Shown here: positions 54,647 to 62,775 of the stretch, in pieces
How positions within the stretch are numbered: the stretch's first letter is position 1
Layout: every line of letters begins with the position of its first letter
DNA from: Planctomycetota bacterium
GTDB lineage: Bacteria; Planctomycetota; UBA8108; JACQVS01
Length of the DNA stretch: 64,000 nt
Direction: 5' to 3'
Assembly (NCBI GenBank): GCA_028280485.1
Contig: JANQLS010000148.1
Coordinates: forward strand, 81,002 to 145,001
Program-made: the position numbers and the translations under genes
The notes under the pieces: model-generated
What the model was told of the DNA's origin: nothing
Databases searched by the model: none
The model's input: only the letters and a program-made list of their open reading frames with translations

Positions 54647-54885
54647 TAGGCACACGCTGTGTGCCGTCTTCTTATCGTCCACTCACTCAGTAAATCCGAT
54701 CTCGGTAAGTTTATATAATTCGATCAGGAAACTTATTTAAAACAAACTGTAACGGTTAAAGATATGTATTTCGTCTCAGTAAAATATGATTGTTTCTAAT
54801 CGCCCTTCATTTTAATAAACGATCTCACAAAGACAATTAGTGAACCGAACCCACTACTGACGGCACACAGCGTGTGCCTACTACC
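54643..54885. repeat. perfect inverted pair of 27-bp GTAG-type hairpins flanking 189 bp
   Basis: 54643-54669 reads GGTAGTAGGCACACGCTGTG then TGCCGTC; 54859-54885 is its exact reverse complement. The 189 bases between are AT-rich and contain no gene. The left copy supplies the stop codon of the gene before it, and the right copy lies six bases from the stop of the sigma factor gene. Confidence 0.85.
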
Positions 54886-54890
54886 ATCGT

Positions 54891-56528
54891 TTATTTCAAA
54901 AAATTCACCGCCCACCGAATGGTCTCTTGCAAATCGGGATCGTTCGTTCGTCCCAAAAGAGCTTTGAGCTTAGGAACAGCCGAAGACGCGCGTTGTTGGG
55001 TGATCGATTCCACCACCGCTCTCAATTGACGTGGAGTGTATTTGGGAGAATCTAATTGAGAGACTAATAAATCCAATGCCTTATCGGTACGAATCATAGC
55101 TAAGGCGCGAATCATGCTTTGGCGCTTTCTCTCACTGAGATCATCTCCATTGAGACGATCTTGGTAGATATCCACAAACTTATTGAGACTCGTATGATCT
55201 CCCTTCGTCTTTAATCCAAATATAAGCATCGCGTTTTCATTACCTTCTAAGAAGCCTTCTCGCATATGCTCAAGTATTCGAGGAAATTCGGAATCCGGAA
55301 TGTCTTTGGTTTCAGAGAAAAAATCCATAATCGCATCGGCGTGTTCAGTGGCAACGCGCAATGCTGGAGCCATGAAGTACTCTTCGTGATGAACGAGACT
55401 TTGAAACTTTCGCATCGTCTCTTCTTCTTCTAATAAGCGAGCCAACTCCAAAATCTTTTCACGCCCTTCTTCCCCGAGCTTAAGTAATTCGGGAGCGAGT
55501 AAAATCAAGCCTTCGAGATCTCCTCGTTCGATGTAATCATCTCCCAATTCAGAGGCTTCTTCGATGGAGTAAGATGGAGCAGTTGAGAGTTCCTTTGCTA
55601 CGGAGGGAGTCGCCGTGGAAACCTGTTCCCTTTGCTGTTTAAGCTGATCTATTAATGCGAGTTGCTTTTTTTCTTCATCCAAAAGCTGCTTTCTTAACCT
55701 TGAAAGAACGTCTTCCCGAGTTTTTAAATTTCCTTTTGTGATTCGAAGATCTTTTTGAAGACCGCGAATGTCTGCTTTGAGTTGATCGACATCTTCCCCC
55801 AGCTGAGTCGCATTCCCCTTAGCAGTTTGGAGCTCCGTAAAGAGATAGGCACCCGTTAAGGCAAACAAAACACAAGTGGTCGAAAGGGCTACCGTAATTT
55901 TTGAAGACACGACGACTCCTGTGGCAGTTAATGTGGCTGAAGATCCAGCAGTGGTGAATGAAGTGGCGGCAGTGCTCATCGCAGATTCGGCACTGAGCCC
56001 GGGGTGAGCCAAGATGAGCATCCCAGCAGTGAAGCGTTTGCGATTCTTTCCGAAGTCACGTTGGAGATCATTTCGGAGTTGATTATGAGCTCGCTTTAAA
56101 CGAGTTTTTACGGTATCAACGGAAATGGATTGCCGACTGGCGATCTCTTGAACGGACAGCTCTTGGTAATACCGCATCAAAACCGTAGAGAGATAAGGCT
56201 CTTTGAGCTGTAGCACAGAGTCTAAAACTCGAACGGCAACTTCCTCTCGGTCGAGTTGTGAGTCTCTTTCCAACACCATCTCGCCGCGGGCCGTCTTCTC
56301 TTCTCGATGGCGAAGTCGGCTCTCTGATCGAAATCTGGAAACGGCTTTATTCTTGAGAATTCGTGCTAACCAAGCCTTAGCTTGATCGAGTCGATGGGGT
56401 GGTTTATGAAGGGTAGCCAGCCACGTATCCTGAACCAGGTCTTCAGCAACATTGGGATCTGAGACCAGAGCGCGCGATAGGCTTTTCAAAAAACTGGCGT
56501 GACTCAAGAGTGTTTCGGCGTTTTTCAA
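54891..56528 (-). CDS. ECF-type sigma factor fused to a transmembrane helix, coiled coil and helical-repeat domain
   Basis: A 545-residue protein. Sigma region 2 lies at about 10-75 (DPNVAEDLVQDTWLATLHKP, QAKAWLARILKNKAVSRFRS) and region 4 at about 100-155 (YLSTVLMRYYQELSVQEIAS, RQSISVDTVKTRLKRAHNQL), as in ECF sigma factors that direct RNA polymerase to stress or envelope promoters. A Ser/Thr/Ala linker and one membrane helix (about 210-230) are followed by a coiled coil (240-300) and alpha-helical repeats of HEAT type up to the C-terminus. The start is TTG at 56526-56528, five bases after a perfect AAGGAGG; a GTG eight codons earlier would place the ribosome site inside the gene. No separate anti-sigma gene lies nearby, so the extension may do that job. 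Confidence 0.85.
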   Translation of the reverse strand: MKNAETLLSHASFLKSLSRALVSDPNVAEDLVQDTWLATLHKPPHRLDQAKAWLARILKNKAVSRFRSESRLRHREEKTARGEMVLERDSQLDREEVAVRVLDSVLQLKEPYLSTVLMRYYQELSVQEIASRQSISVDTVKTRLKRAHNQLRNDLQRDFGKNRKRFTAGMLILAHPGLSAESAMSTAATSFTTAGSSATLTATGVVVSSKITVALSTTCVLFALTGAYLFTELQTAKGNATQLGEDVDQLKADIRGLQKDLRITKGNLKTREDVLSRLRKQLLDEEKKQLALIDQLKQQREQVSTATPSVAKELSTAPSYSIEEASELGDDYIERGDLEGLILLAPELLKLGEEGREKILELARLLEEEETMRKFQSLVHHEEYFMAPALRVATEHADAIMDFFSETKDIPDSEFPRILEHMREGFLEGNENAMLIFGLKTKGDHTSLNKFVDIYQDRLNGDDLSERKRQSMIRALAMIRTDKALDLLVSQLDSPKYTPRQLRAVVESITQQRASSAVPKLKALLGRTNDPDLQETIRWAVNFLK

Positions 56529-56727
56529 AACGTCCTCCTTTATTAAGTACACGCCACAGGGTCGAAAGAGGGTTCAGGAATTTCTAATTTTTTATTTTAA
56601 AGGATGGTCACGCCTCTTCGTAGCCGAACTTGTCAAAGTTTGGCCGACTTCCAGAGTCACATAAAAAGTCGTCTTCTCTCGAAATGAACCTAAGTCTTCA
56701 AGAATCCAAACTCTTACGAGATCGGCT
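56529..56727. other. leader and promoter region of the sigma factor gene
   Basis: Between the sigma start and the terminator of the spondin gene no gene is seen. Short antisense frames have no ribosome site. Confidence 0.4.
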
Positions 56728-56765
56728 ACAAAAAAAAGCCAACGAGATCGAAATCTCGTTGGCTT
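56728..56765 (-). terminator. terminator of the spondin-domain gene
   Basis: AAGCCAACGAGAT-CGAA-ATCTCGTTGGCTT with an A run at 56729-56737 (U tract on the minus strand), 80 bases past the stop. Confidence 0.9.
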
Positions 56766-56846
56766 GCTTGGAGGACCAAGCTCTATGACTTGCGGGTAAA
56801 ACAAGTCAACCGGGGTTCAATGCTCTGAACAGTGTTCCTTTTAATA

Positions 56847-59099
56847 TCAATTACCAACTGGGCAGCCGGAGAATTCCAAACAAGGTATGGAATCGTCGGT
56901 GGGATCTAATCCGCAAGATTCGTATCCCGGGAGGGGAGGTTGAGGACCGCCTAAGAACATGTTCCTCAGCATATAGATAGGATCGGTAATATTGAGGCGA
57001 CCCGAGTCATCCGCATCGATCGAATCTAAACATTCGGGAGCTTCTTTCCCTAAGAAAAGGTACATGAGGGCCATCATGGGATCGCTGATATCGAAAGCTG
57101 AATCAGAGTTCACATCTCCACGTAAAAATTCGACATCTTGCCCAATAAATCGAACGGTAACCTTCAAGCTATGTCCCAGATTTAAAGTTCCCCAAACGGG
57201 ATCTTCCGAAACCCGAACCGTTCCAGGGCCTTCATCGGCACCCGTGTTGGGACCCGCTTGTCGAGGAGCTTGATCGGGACCTGCAGCCCCAGCTTGATTG
57301 CGTTCGGTTCCGGCATCCCATGCCACGAAGGTAGACATAACTTCAGCCATCAAATCTTCTTGAGCTCGTGGCTGCCCTTGATCATCCAAGAGTTTCAATC
57401 CTTCAGAACCGAAAGCTAAAAAAGTATCATTCGAAGGCACGACCATGGTCGCGATGCTTAAGTAAGGAGCCTCGGCCGTTGGCATCACCGTGAAGACATA
57501 CTCGCTTCCCGAGGTCAAAGGGCCCGGTCCATCTTGACCAGAAGGCATATTGGCTACACCAGCAGTGGCGACACCATCGTTTGATTGAAGAGAATTGAGC
57601 ATCATGGAAGAGTCTCCATCTTCCGCCAGCTTCTCTAATCCTTCTGAAGCATCCTCCCCCACTTGAAACAAAGACACATCGGAGGAATGAACCGCCCAAA
57701 GAGCTGGAGTCAACAATCCAGAATAAGCACTTTGATCACTCTGATTACGAAGACGAACCTCAAAGCTTCCATCTTCGTTGGGAGTGATCATCAATGAAGT
57801 GAATCCCCCAGCCATATCGCCAGCCAAGTCATTCGTTGCATCCTGGTAAAGGCGAACGCCGACGATGGGATCAGCAGCCCCCGTATCGGGTCCCGATTGG
57901 CGAATAGGTTGATCCATTCCGACTCCCGGAACTTGATTGATTTCTGTTCCTGCATCCCAGACGGCAAGCTCACGTTGAATATCAGCTTCGATCATCTCTT
58001 GACTACGAGGTTCACCTTCGGAGTTGAAAAGTGAAATTCCTTCAGACCCAAACGCCAGGAAGGCATCATTCGATTCGACCACCATACAGGCGATCGTCAG
58101 CTTGGGATAAGTCGGCATAAGAGGCACTTCAATGCTATAGCTTTCCCCACTAAACGCAGGACCGGGATCATCACCAGGGCGTTGATCGGTTATCGGTTGC
58201 GCACCGACCATCCCTGTTCCTTCGACCCCATCATGCTCGCCTACGAGTCCGCCTGGTCCGCCATCTTCAGCTAAGCCTTCAAGACCAGCGGAAGCGGCTT
58301 CACCATTTTGAAAAAGACTCCACTCCTCATTGTGAAGAGCGTAGAAGACAGGTGCTATCGGAGTCACCATCGCTCCTGAACTGGCCGAACGATTACTGAC
58401 CGTCACCGTAAACCCAGCCTCGTGAGGAACAACCGTCACATCGACGAGTTGGGATGGCGAGGGAATTGCGCGGGTTGTTGCTGTAAACAACGCTACTCCC
58501 CCTTCAGCTGCACCACTGTTGGCACTCGGTTGACGAGGTGCTTGCTCGGGCCCCATTCCTGGTGCTTCATTCACTTCCGTTCCGGCATCCCAAAGAAGGA
58601 TCTCAGTCGTCCGATCCATAGGGAGAGTGGGATTGCCATCTTCATCGAAGAGAACCAAACCTCTCGATTCGGGGGCTGCAAACAAATCGTTGCTTTGAAC
58701 GAGCATGCTCGCAAATGATAAGTAACGATAAGAAGGGTCTGCCGGAACCCGGAAGAGGTACGATTCTCCGGGGAAGATTGGGGCCGGGCTATCAGCACCA
58801 ACGGGCTGATTGAAAACTCCACTCGAATGGACACCGTCGAGACCTTGAATCGATTCCAGTAATCCTCCAGGACCACCATCCTCGGCTAAAGCCTCTAATC
58901 CTTTTCCTTCGTCCGGCAGATCCGTTGAAAAAAGAACGTCCGGTGTGGCGTGCACCGCCCATACCCCGGGTGCGAACGGAGTGGGTAGAGCGGAACCTCC
59001 CGAAACATTCTCTAATCGAATTTCAAACATACCTTCTTGCGCGCTGAGAACCCCAGTTACCAGGCACACAAGCACCATAAATTGAATTGTCTTACCCAT
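56847..59099 (-). CDS. secreted protein with three spondin domains and dockerin-like tail
   Basis: A 750-residue exported protein with a signal peptide (1-20). Three repeats of about 200 residues match the N-terminal spondin domain family. Each has TPxxWAVH or similar, GLExLAEDGG, a P-G-x-x-Y segment, SMLVQSND or CMVVESND, FGSEGLKLLDDxG and WDAGTExNxxPGxxxDQxxRQ, followed by NTGA. A paired EF-hand module ends the chain (GDVNSDSAFDISDPM, DADDSGRLNITDPI, then ESCGLDPTDDSIPC). Bacterial spondin domains occur in surface proteins thought to bind matrix; calcium binding is likely. It is divergent from a LysR regulator, which may control it. Confidence 0.87.
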   Translation of the reverse strand: MGKTIQFMVLVCLVTGVLSAQEGMFEIRLENVSGGSALPTPFAPGVWAVHATPDVLFSTDLPDEGKGLEALAEDGGPGGLLESIQGLDGVHSSGVFNQPVGADSPAPIFPGESYLFRVPADPSYRYLSFASMLVQSNDLFAAPESRGLVLFDEDGNPTLPMDRTTEILLWDAGTEVNEAPGMGPEQAPRQPSANSGAAEGGVALFTATTRAIPSPSQLVDVTVVPHEAGFTVTVSNRSASSGAMVTPIAPVFYALHNEEWSLFQNGEAASAGLEGLAEDGGPGGLVGEHDGVEGTGMVGAQPITDQRPGDDPGPAFSGESYSIEVPLMPTYPKLTIACMVVESNDAFLAFGSEGISLFNSEGEPRSQEMIEADIQRELAVWDAGTEINQVPGVGMDQPIRQSGPDTGAADPIVGVRLYQDATNDLAGDMAGGFTSLMITPNEDGSFEVRLRNQSDQSAYSGLLTPALWAVHSSDVSLFQVGEDASEGLEKLAEDGDSSMMLNSLQSNDGVATAGVANMPSGQDGPGPLTSGSEYVFTVMPTAEAPYLSIATMVVPSNDTFLAFGSEGLKLLDDQGQPRAQEDLMAEVMSTFVAWDAGTERNQAGAAGPDQAPRQAGPNTGADEGPGTVRVSEDPVWGTLNLGHSLKVTVRFIGQDVEFLRGDVNSDSAFDISDPMMALMYLFLGKEAPECLDSIDADDSGRLNITDPIYMLRNMFLGGPQPPLPGYESCGLDPTDDSIPCLEFSGCPVGN

Positions 59100-59171
59100 A
59101 GTTCTGTCCTCCTGTGGGCTAAATGAAACGTTTATAAAAGCGACCCCACCTATGATTTTGAGTGCTATAAT

Positions 59172-59204
59172 CGATAAAACTATTTGAATTATTTCAATTT
59201 ATCG
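59172..59204. promoter_or_regulatory. overlapping dyads between spondin and LysR genes (possible LysR operator)
   Basis: CGATAAA (59172-59178) and TTTATCG (59198-59204) form an outer inverted repeat; TTGAA-TTAT-TTCAA (59184-59197) lies within. The segment is AT-rich, lies in the 163-base divergent promoter region and is the size expected for a LysR-type site. Confidence 0.5.
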
Positions 59205-59262
59205 TTCAGTTTTATTTAACGATTATTTGAGGTGAATTCGGGTTTACTAAGCCCCTAAGACT

Positions 59263-60150
59263 ATGGATAGATTTAACCGCATTTCAGAGATTTGGAATTG
59301 GCTGCCCGTGTTTCGCGCGGTGGCAGAGACACAACATCTACCGACAGCTTCCGAGTGGTTGCACGTCAGCCCCGCCGCAATTTCGAGAACGATCAAACTT
59401 CTCGAAACATCTTTGGGTATGGAATTGTTTACGCGGGAAGGAAAACAGATTCGCTTAAATCCCAGCGGGGAACTCTTACTCCAATCGATAAGAGATGCGA
59501 TGCGGAGGGTGGATGATGGCATTCAAAACATCTTTGAATCGGAATTTACGGGAGCGATTCACCTCAACGTAGCGGGTCCCTTTAATTTCACTTTCGGACC
59601 CGTTTTAGAGCGCATCGCGGAGAGCCATCCTGAACTCTTACCGCATTTACATGCGATCTTACCTACCAGCGTCAATACTCAGTTGCTGAGGGGAAAATTG
59701 GATGTCGCTTTTACACCGGCTCCGGTACCAGAAAATGGATTAGAAATCATCAAAGTAGGTCATTTAAGAAGTAGTGTTTACTGTGGAGAGGGACATCCGC
59801 TCTATCGCGCCAGAAAGGTAAATCTAAAAAGAATCTTAGAGCATCCCTTCGCCGCACCGATCCCAGCTGAAAGTGGACCCGTCGCAGATGGCTGGCCCCG
59901 AGAAATCAATCGAACCATCGGTCTCTTCGTGCAGCATTTATATTTAGCCTTAGATCTTTGCGCCAAAGGCAAGTACCTTGCCGTTTTCCCTGACTTAGTC
60001 GTCAGCTCCTACCCGCAAGCAAAAAAGCTCAAGCAACTCCCCTTAGAAAATCTTCCTGCAATCCCCTTTTATGCCATTCGCAGAAATCGACTCACCAAAA
60101 AAGATGTAGTTGAAGTATTAATACAGATTGTTAAAGAAACTTTGATGTAA
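59263..60150 (+). CDS. LysR-family transcriptional regulator
   Basis: A 295-residue regulator. Winged helix-turn-helix at about 14-72 (VFRAVAETQHLPTASEWLHV, SPAAISRTIKLLETSLGMEL, FTREGKQIRLNPSGELL) and a substrate-binding domain of periplasmic-protein fold to the end (GAIHLNVAGPFNFTFGPVLE, LRGKLDVAFTPAPV). The HTH helix has LPTASEWLHVSP in place of the usual xxAAxxLxxSQ, a mild variant. LysR proteins often regulate the divergent gene and themselves; here that is the spondin protein. The effector is unknown. Confidence 0.9.
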   Translation: MDRFNRISEIWNWLPVFRAVAETQHLPTASEWLHVSPAAISRTIKLLETSLGMELFTREGKQIRLNPSGELLLQSIRDAMRRVDDGIQNIFESEFTGAIHLNVAGPFNFTFGPVLERIAESHPELLPHLHAILPTSVNTQLLRGKLDVAFTPAPVPENGLEIIKVGHLRSSVYCGEGHPLYRARKVNLKRILEHPFAAPIPAESGPVADGWPREINRTIGLFVQHLYLALDLCAKGKYLAVFPDLVVSSYPQAKKLKQLPLENLPAIPFYAIRRNRLTKKDVVEVLIQIVKETLM

Positions 60151-60221
60151 ACGCAGTCGGCTCACCGTAGGTTGTGAATTTTTCAAAAAACCCAACTTCA
60201 AGTTGGTAAGCGTTCCACTAT

Positions 60222-60357
60222 CCCTCGCTAAAGCTTCGGGCTTGAGGGGCGAAAATCGCTTTCAATGTTGAAGCTGTGACAAGGATTTTAATACTACCCA
60301 TCTATAAGTCATATTTGAAATGACCAACCTTCCAAGCTCGAAGCTTTAGCGAGGGAT
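60222..60357. repeat. inverted pair of AGCGAGGG-type repeats, CTTTAG variant
   Basis: CCCTCGCTAAAGCTTCGGGC then TTGA (60222-60245) faces CCAAGCTCGAAGCTTTAGCG then AGGG (60332-60355). Also present in this gap are a palindrome CCAACTTCAAGTTGG at 60191-60205 and degraded GTAG-type pieces. No gene is seen from 60151 to 60470. Confidence 0.7.
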
Positions 60358-60471
60358 AACCAATTACCATTCGGTTTATAATTTGATTTGATCTAAAATT
60401 TCACAATCTCCCTGTGAGCCGGGAGGGTAGCGCGAAAGATAGCATTGGAACAGAATTCGGTTCATAGAAAT

Positions 60472-60514
60472 AAAAAAAGCCCAACGAAATGATCGAAATC
60501 ATCTCGTTAGGCAC
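60472..60514 (-). terminator. terminator of the fasciclin gene
   Basis: GCCCAACGAAATGAT-CGAA-ATCATCTCGTTAGGC with two mismatches and an A run at 60472-60478 providing the U tract on the minus strand. Confidence 0.82.
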
Positions 60515-60540
60515 GTAGCGGGTTGAATCTTAACTGAAGT

Positions 60541-62397
60541 CTAAGGCATCAAAACTTTATCGATGACGTGAATAATGCCATTGGAAGCTAAGATATCCTT
60601 AGTAACAACCTTGGCCTCATTCACTCGAATAGCTTTTAATGTCTTAAATTTCCCCCAGAACCAAGTGCGGTATTCGACGTCGATCTCGACATCGCTCCCC
60701 TCAGCGGTGGTAGCACTATCGAGTTTGACAATGTCACTCGATCGAACCGCGCCCGGGATCACATGGTAAAGAAGAATGTTGGTTAAGTCGGGACTCGCGA
60801 GCAATTCTTCAGCTGAAATATCTAATTCACCCAGCAATTCCTCAAAGGCAGCATCCGTTGGAGCAAGCACGGTGAAAGGACCATCTCCTTTGAGAGTATC
60901 GACGAGATCGGCAGCTTCTAAAGCTTGAGCCAAAATGGTGAAGCTCCCAGCTTCAATCGCGGTATCGACAATATCTTTAGGTGGCATCAAGACCTTATCG
61001 ATAACGTGAATCACTCCGTTTGAAGCTGTGATATCTTTAGCTACCACCAAAGCATCATTAACTCTCAATTCCTTAGGACCCCGCGACCGTCTCCAGCCAC
61101 GGTACTTCTTGCTGATTTCAACATCGCTTCCTTCGAGCGTAGTTGCGGACTGAAGCTTTGCGATTTCACTAGAACGAACGGCTCCAGGAATGACATGGTA
61201 GAGTAGAATGCTCGCTAAATTTGGGCTTGCTAAAAGATCTTCAGCCGAAATGTCCAGTTCTTCCAACAAAGCTTCAAAGGCAGCATCCGTTGGAGCTAAA
61301 ACGGTGAATGGACCTTCACCTTTAAGCGCACCGATGAGATCTGCCGTTTCTAAGGCTGCTGCAAGAATCGTAAAGTCATCGGCTTCAACAGCAGTATCCA
61401 CTAAATCTTTGGGGGGCATCAAAACTCGATCGATAACGTGGATGACTCCATTCGATGCAAGAATATCTTTTGCTACCACAAGGGCGTCATTAATTTGAAT
61501 TTCAGTTACCCAACCACGACGTCCACTTCGAGTTCGCCTGGAACTGATTTCAACATCACTACCTTCGAGGGTCGTCGCAGTTTCCAATTTTGCGACATCA
61601 CCGGACCGTACTTCACCAGGAAGAACATGGTAAAGAAGAATATCACTTAGGTTGGGACTCGCTAACAGTTCTTCGGCAGTCAGTTCTAACTCATCTAACA
61701 AAGCACCAAATGCAGCATCCGTAGGAGCTAAAACGGTAAAAGGACCTTCGCCTTTCAAGGCACCCACAAGGTCAGCCGCTTCTAATGCAGCCTGAAGAAT
61801 CGTAAAATCTTCGGCTGCGACAGCAGTATCGATGATATCTTTGGGTGGCATTAAGACTTTGTCGATGACGTGAATAATGCCATTTGTCGCTCGAATATTC
61901 TTAGCTACAACATTTGCATCATTCACCTTGATCTCAGTGACGATACGGTGGATCCACCAGAAGAAAAAGCGTTCTTTGATCCTTCTTCTTTCGACCTGAA
62001 TCTCGACGTTGTCTCCTTGCAAAGTCTCTGCAGAATCAAGCTTCACAATATCCGAAGCAGAAACAGAACCCGGCAATACATGATAGAGCAAAATGTCGGT
62101 CAAGCTTGGGTTAGCTAACAACTCTTCTGCTGAGAGGCCTAAATCTTCTAATAAGGATTCAAAAGCTGCATCGGTCGGTGCAAGAACCGTAAGCTCACTG
62201 TCTCCCCGAAGAGCTTCCTCTAAACCAGCGGCTTGAACAGCCGCAACCAGGATCGAAAAATCCCCAGCTTCGATTGCTGTATCCACTAAATCTTTTGTTG
62301 GATTTGAGTGATGTCGAGCCTCCAGCTGAGAAGAAGGTAGAAAGAGAAAAAAAGAAAGTGCAACGAGCGTTAAAGAAACAAAGTTAAGACGAAACAT
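60541..62397 (-). CDS. secreted protein with four fasciclin (FAS1) domains
   Basis: A 618-residue exported adhesion-type protein. After a signal peptide (about 1-27, cleavage near LEA) come four FAS1 domains of about 145 residues. Each begins with (D/K)DxVDTAIEAGDFxIL, contains the H1 motif FTVLAPTDAAF and the YH motif ILLYHVxPG, and ends VIHVIDKVLMPP. The domains are about 70% alike. They differ most in one loop before the (V/I)xxAxVVAK(D/N)I strand, which is basic and aromatic (RRRIKERFFFWWIH, RRTRSGRRGW, KKYRGWRRSRG, YRTWFWGKF). FAS1 domains bind other surface molecules or glycans. The ATG at 62397 has GGAGG seven bases before it; an earlier start eight codons up is less likely. Confidence 0.9.
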   Translation of the reverse strand: MFRLNFVSLTLVALSFFLFLPSSQLEARHHSNPTKDLVDTAIEAGDFSILVAAVQAAGLEEALRGDSELTVLAPTDAAFESLLEDLGLSAEELLANPSLTDILLYHVLPGSVSASDIVKLDSAETLQGDNVEIQVERRRIKERFFFWWIHRIVTEIKVNDANVVAKNIRATNGIIHVIDKVLMPPKDIIDTAVAAEDFTILQAALEAADLVGALKGEGPFTVLAPTDAAFGALLDELELTAEELLASPNLSDILLYHVLPGEVRSGDVAKLETATTLEGSDVEISSRRTRSGRRGWVTEIQINDALVVAKDILASNGVIHVIDRVLMPPKDLVDTAVEADDFTILAAALETADLIGALKGEGPFTVLAPTDAAFEALLEELDISAEDLLASPNLASILLYHVIPGAVRSSEIAKLQSATTLEGSDVEISKKYRGWRRSRGPKELRVNDALVVAKDITASNGVIHVIDKVLMPPKDIVDTAIEAGSFTILAQALEAADLVDTLKGDGPFTVLAPTDAAFEELLGELDISAEELLASPDLTNILLYHVIPGAVRSSDIVKLDSATTAEGSDVEIDVEYRTWFWGKFKTLKAIRVNEAKVVTKDILASNGIIHVIDKVLMP

Positions 62398-62775
62398 GAA
62401 ACGTCCTCCATGAATAGACACCGATGACCGTCATCAATAGTTCCCCCATCAATTGAGCGCTTAATCATCAATTGAGCTCAAAATTTGGCGTTCACCAAAC
62501 AACGATACACTTCGGGATAAAATCAAAATGCTTACATTTTGCATTCTGTAAATTAATCGAAATTTATGAGTGCCCTGACTTGAGAAAGTTGAAATGTGGC
62601 ACTCATGACCCATGGACTTATTTCGTATATCCGTTTAATTCATTACAAAGATTTCAAAAAAAATGCGCTCACTTAAGTTAAAGGAAATCATTATGATTCC
62701 AACTTGAAGCGAGCGCTCAAGAGTTATTGTCTTAACAGAAGCAGAAGAGTGATCGAAGAGATCAACAGTTTAAAT
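62398..62775. other. 380-base gap upstream of the fasciclin gene
   Basis: TGAGTGCC (62567-62574) and GGCACTCA (62598-62605) form a perfect 8-bp inverted repeat with a 23-base spacer, perhaps an operator. No gene is seen. Confidence 0.4.

Noticed and set aside
56764..56830. Possible tRNA-like segment (GGTTCAATGC near 56814)
   Set aside because: No acceptor stem or anticodon arm can be formed; the region directly follows a terminator hairpin. No tRNA was found elsewhere.
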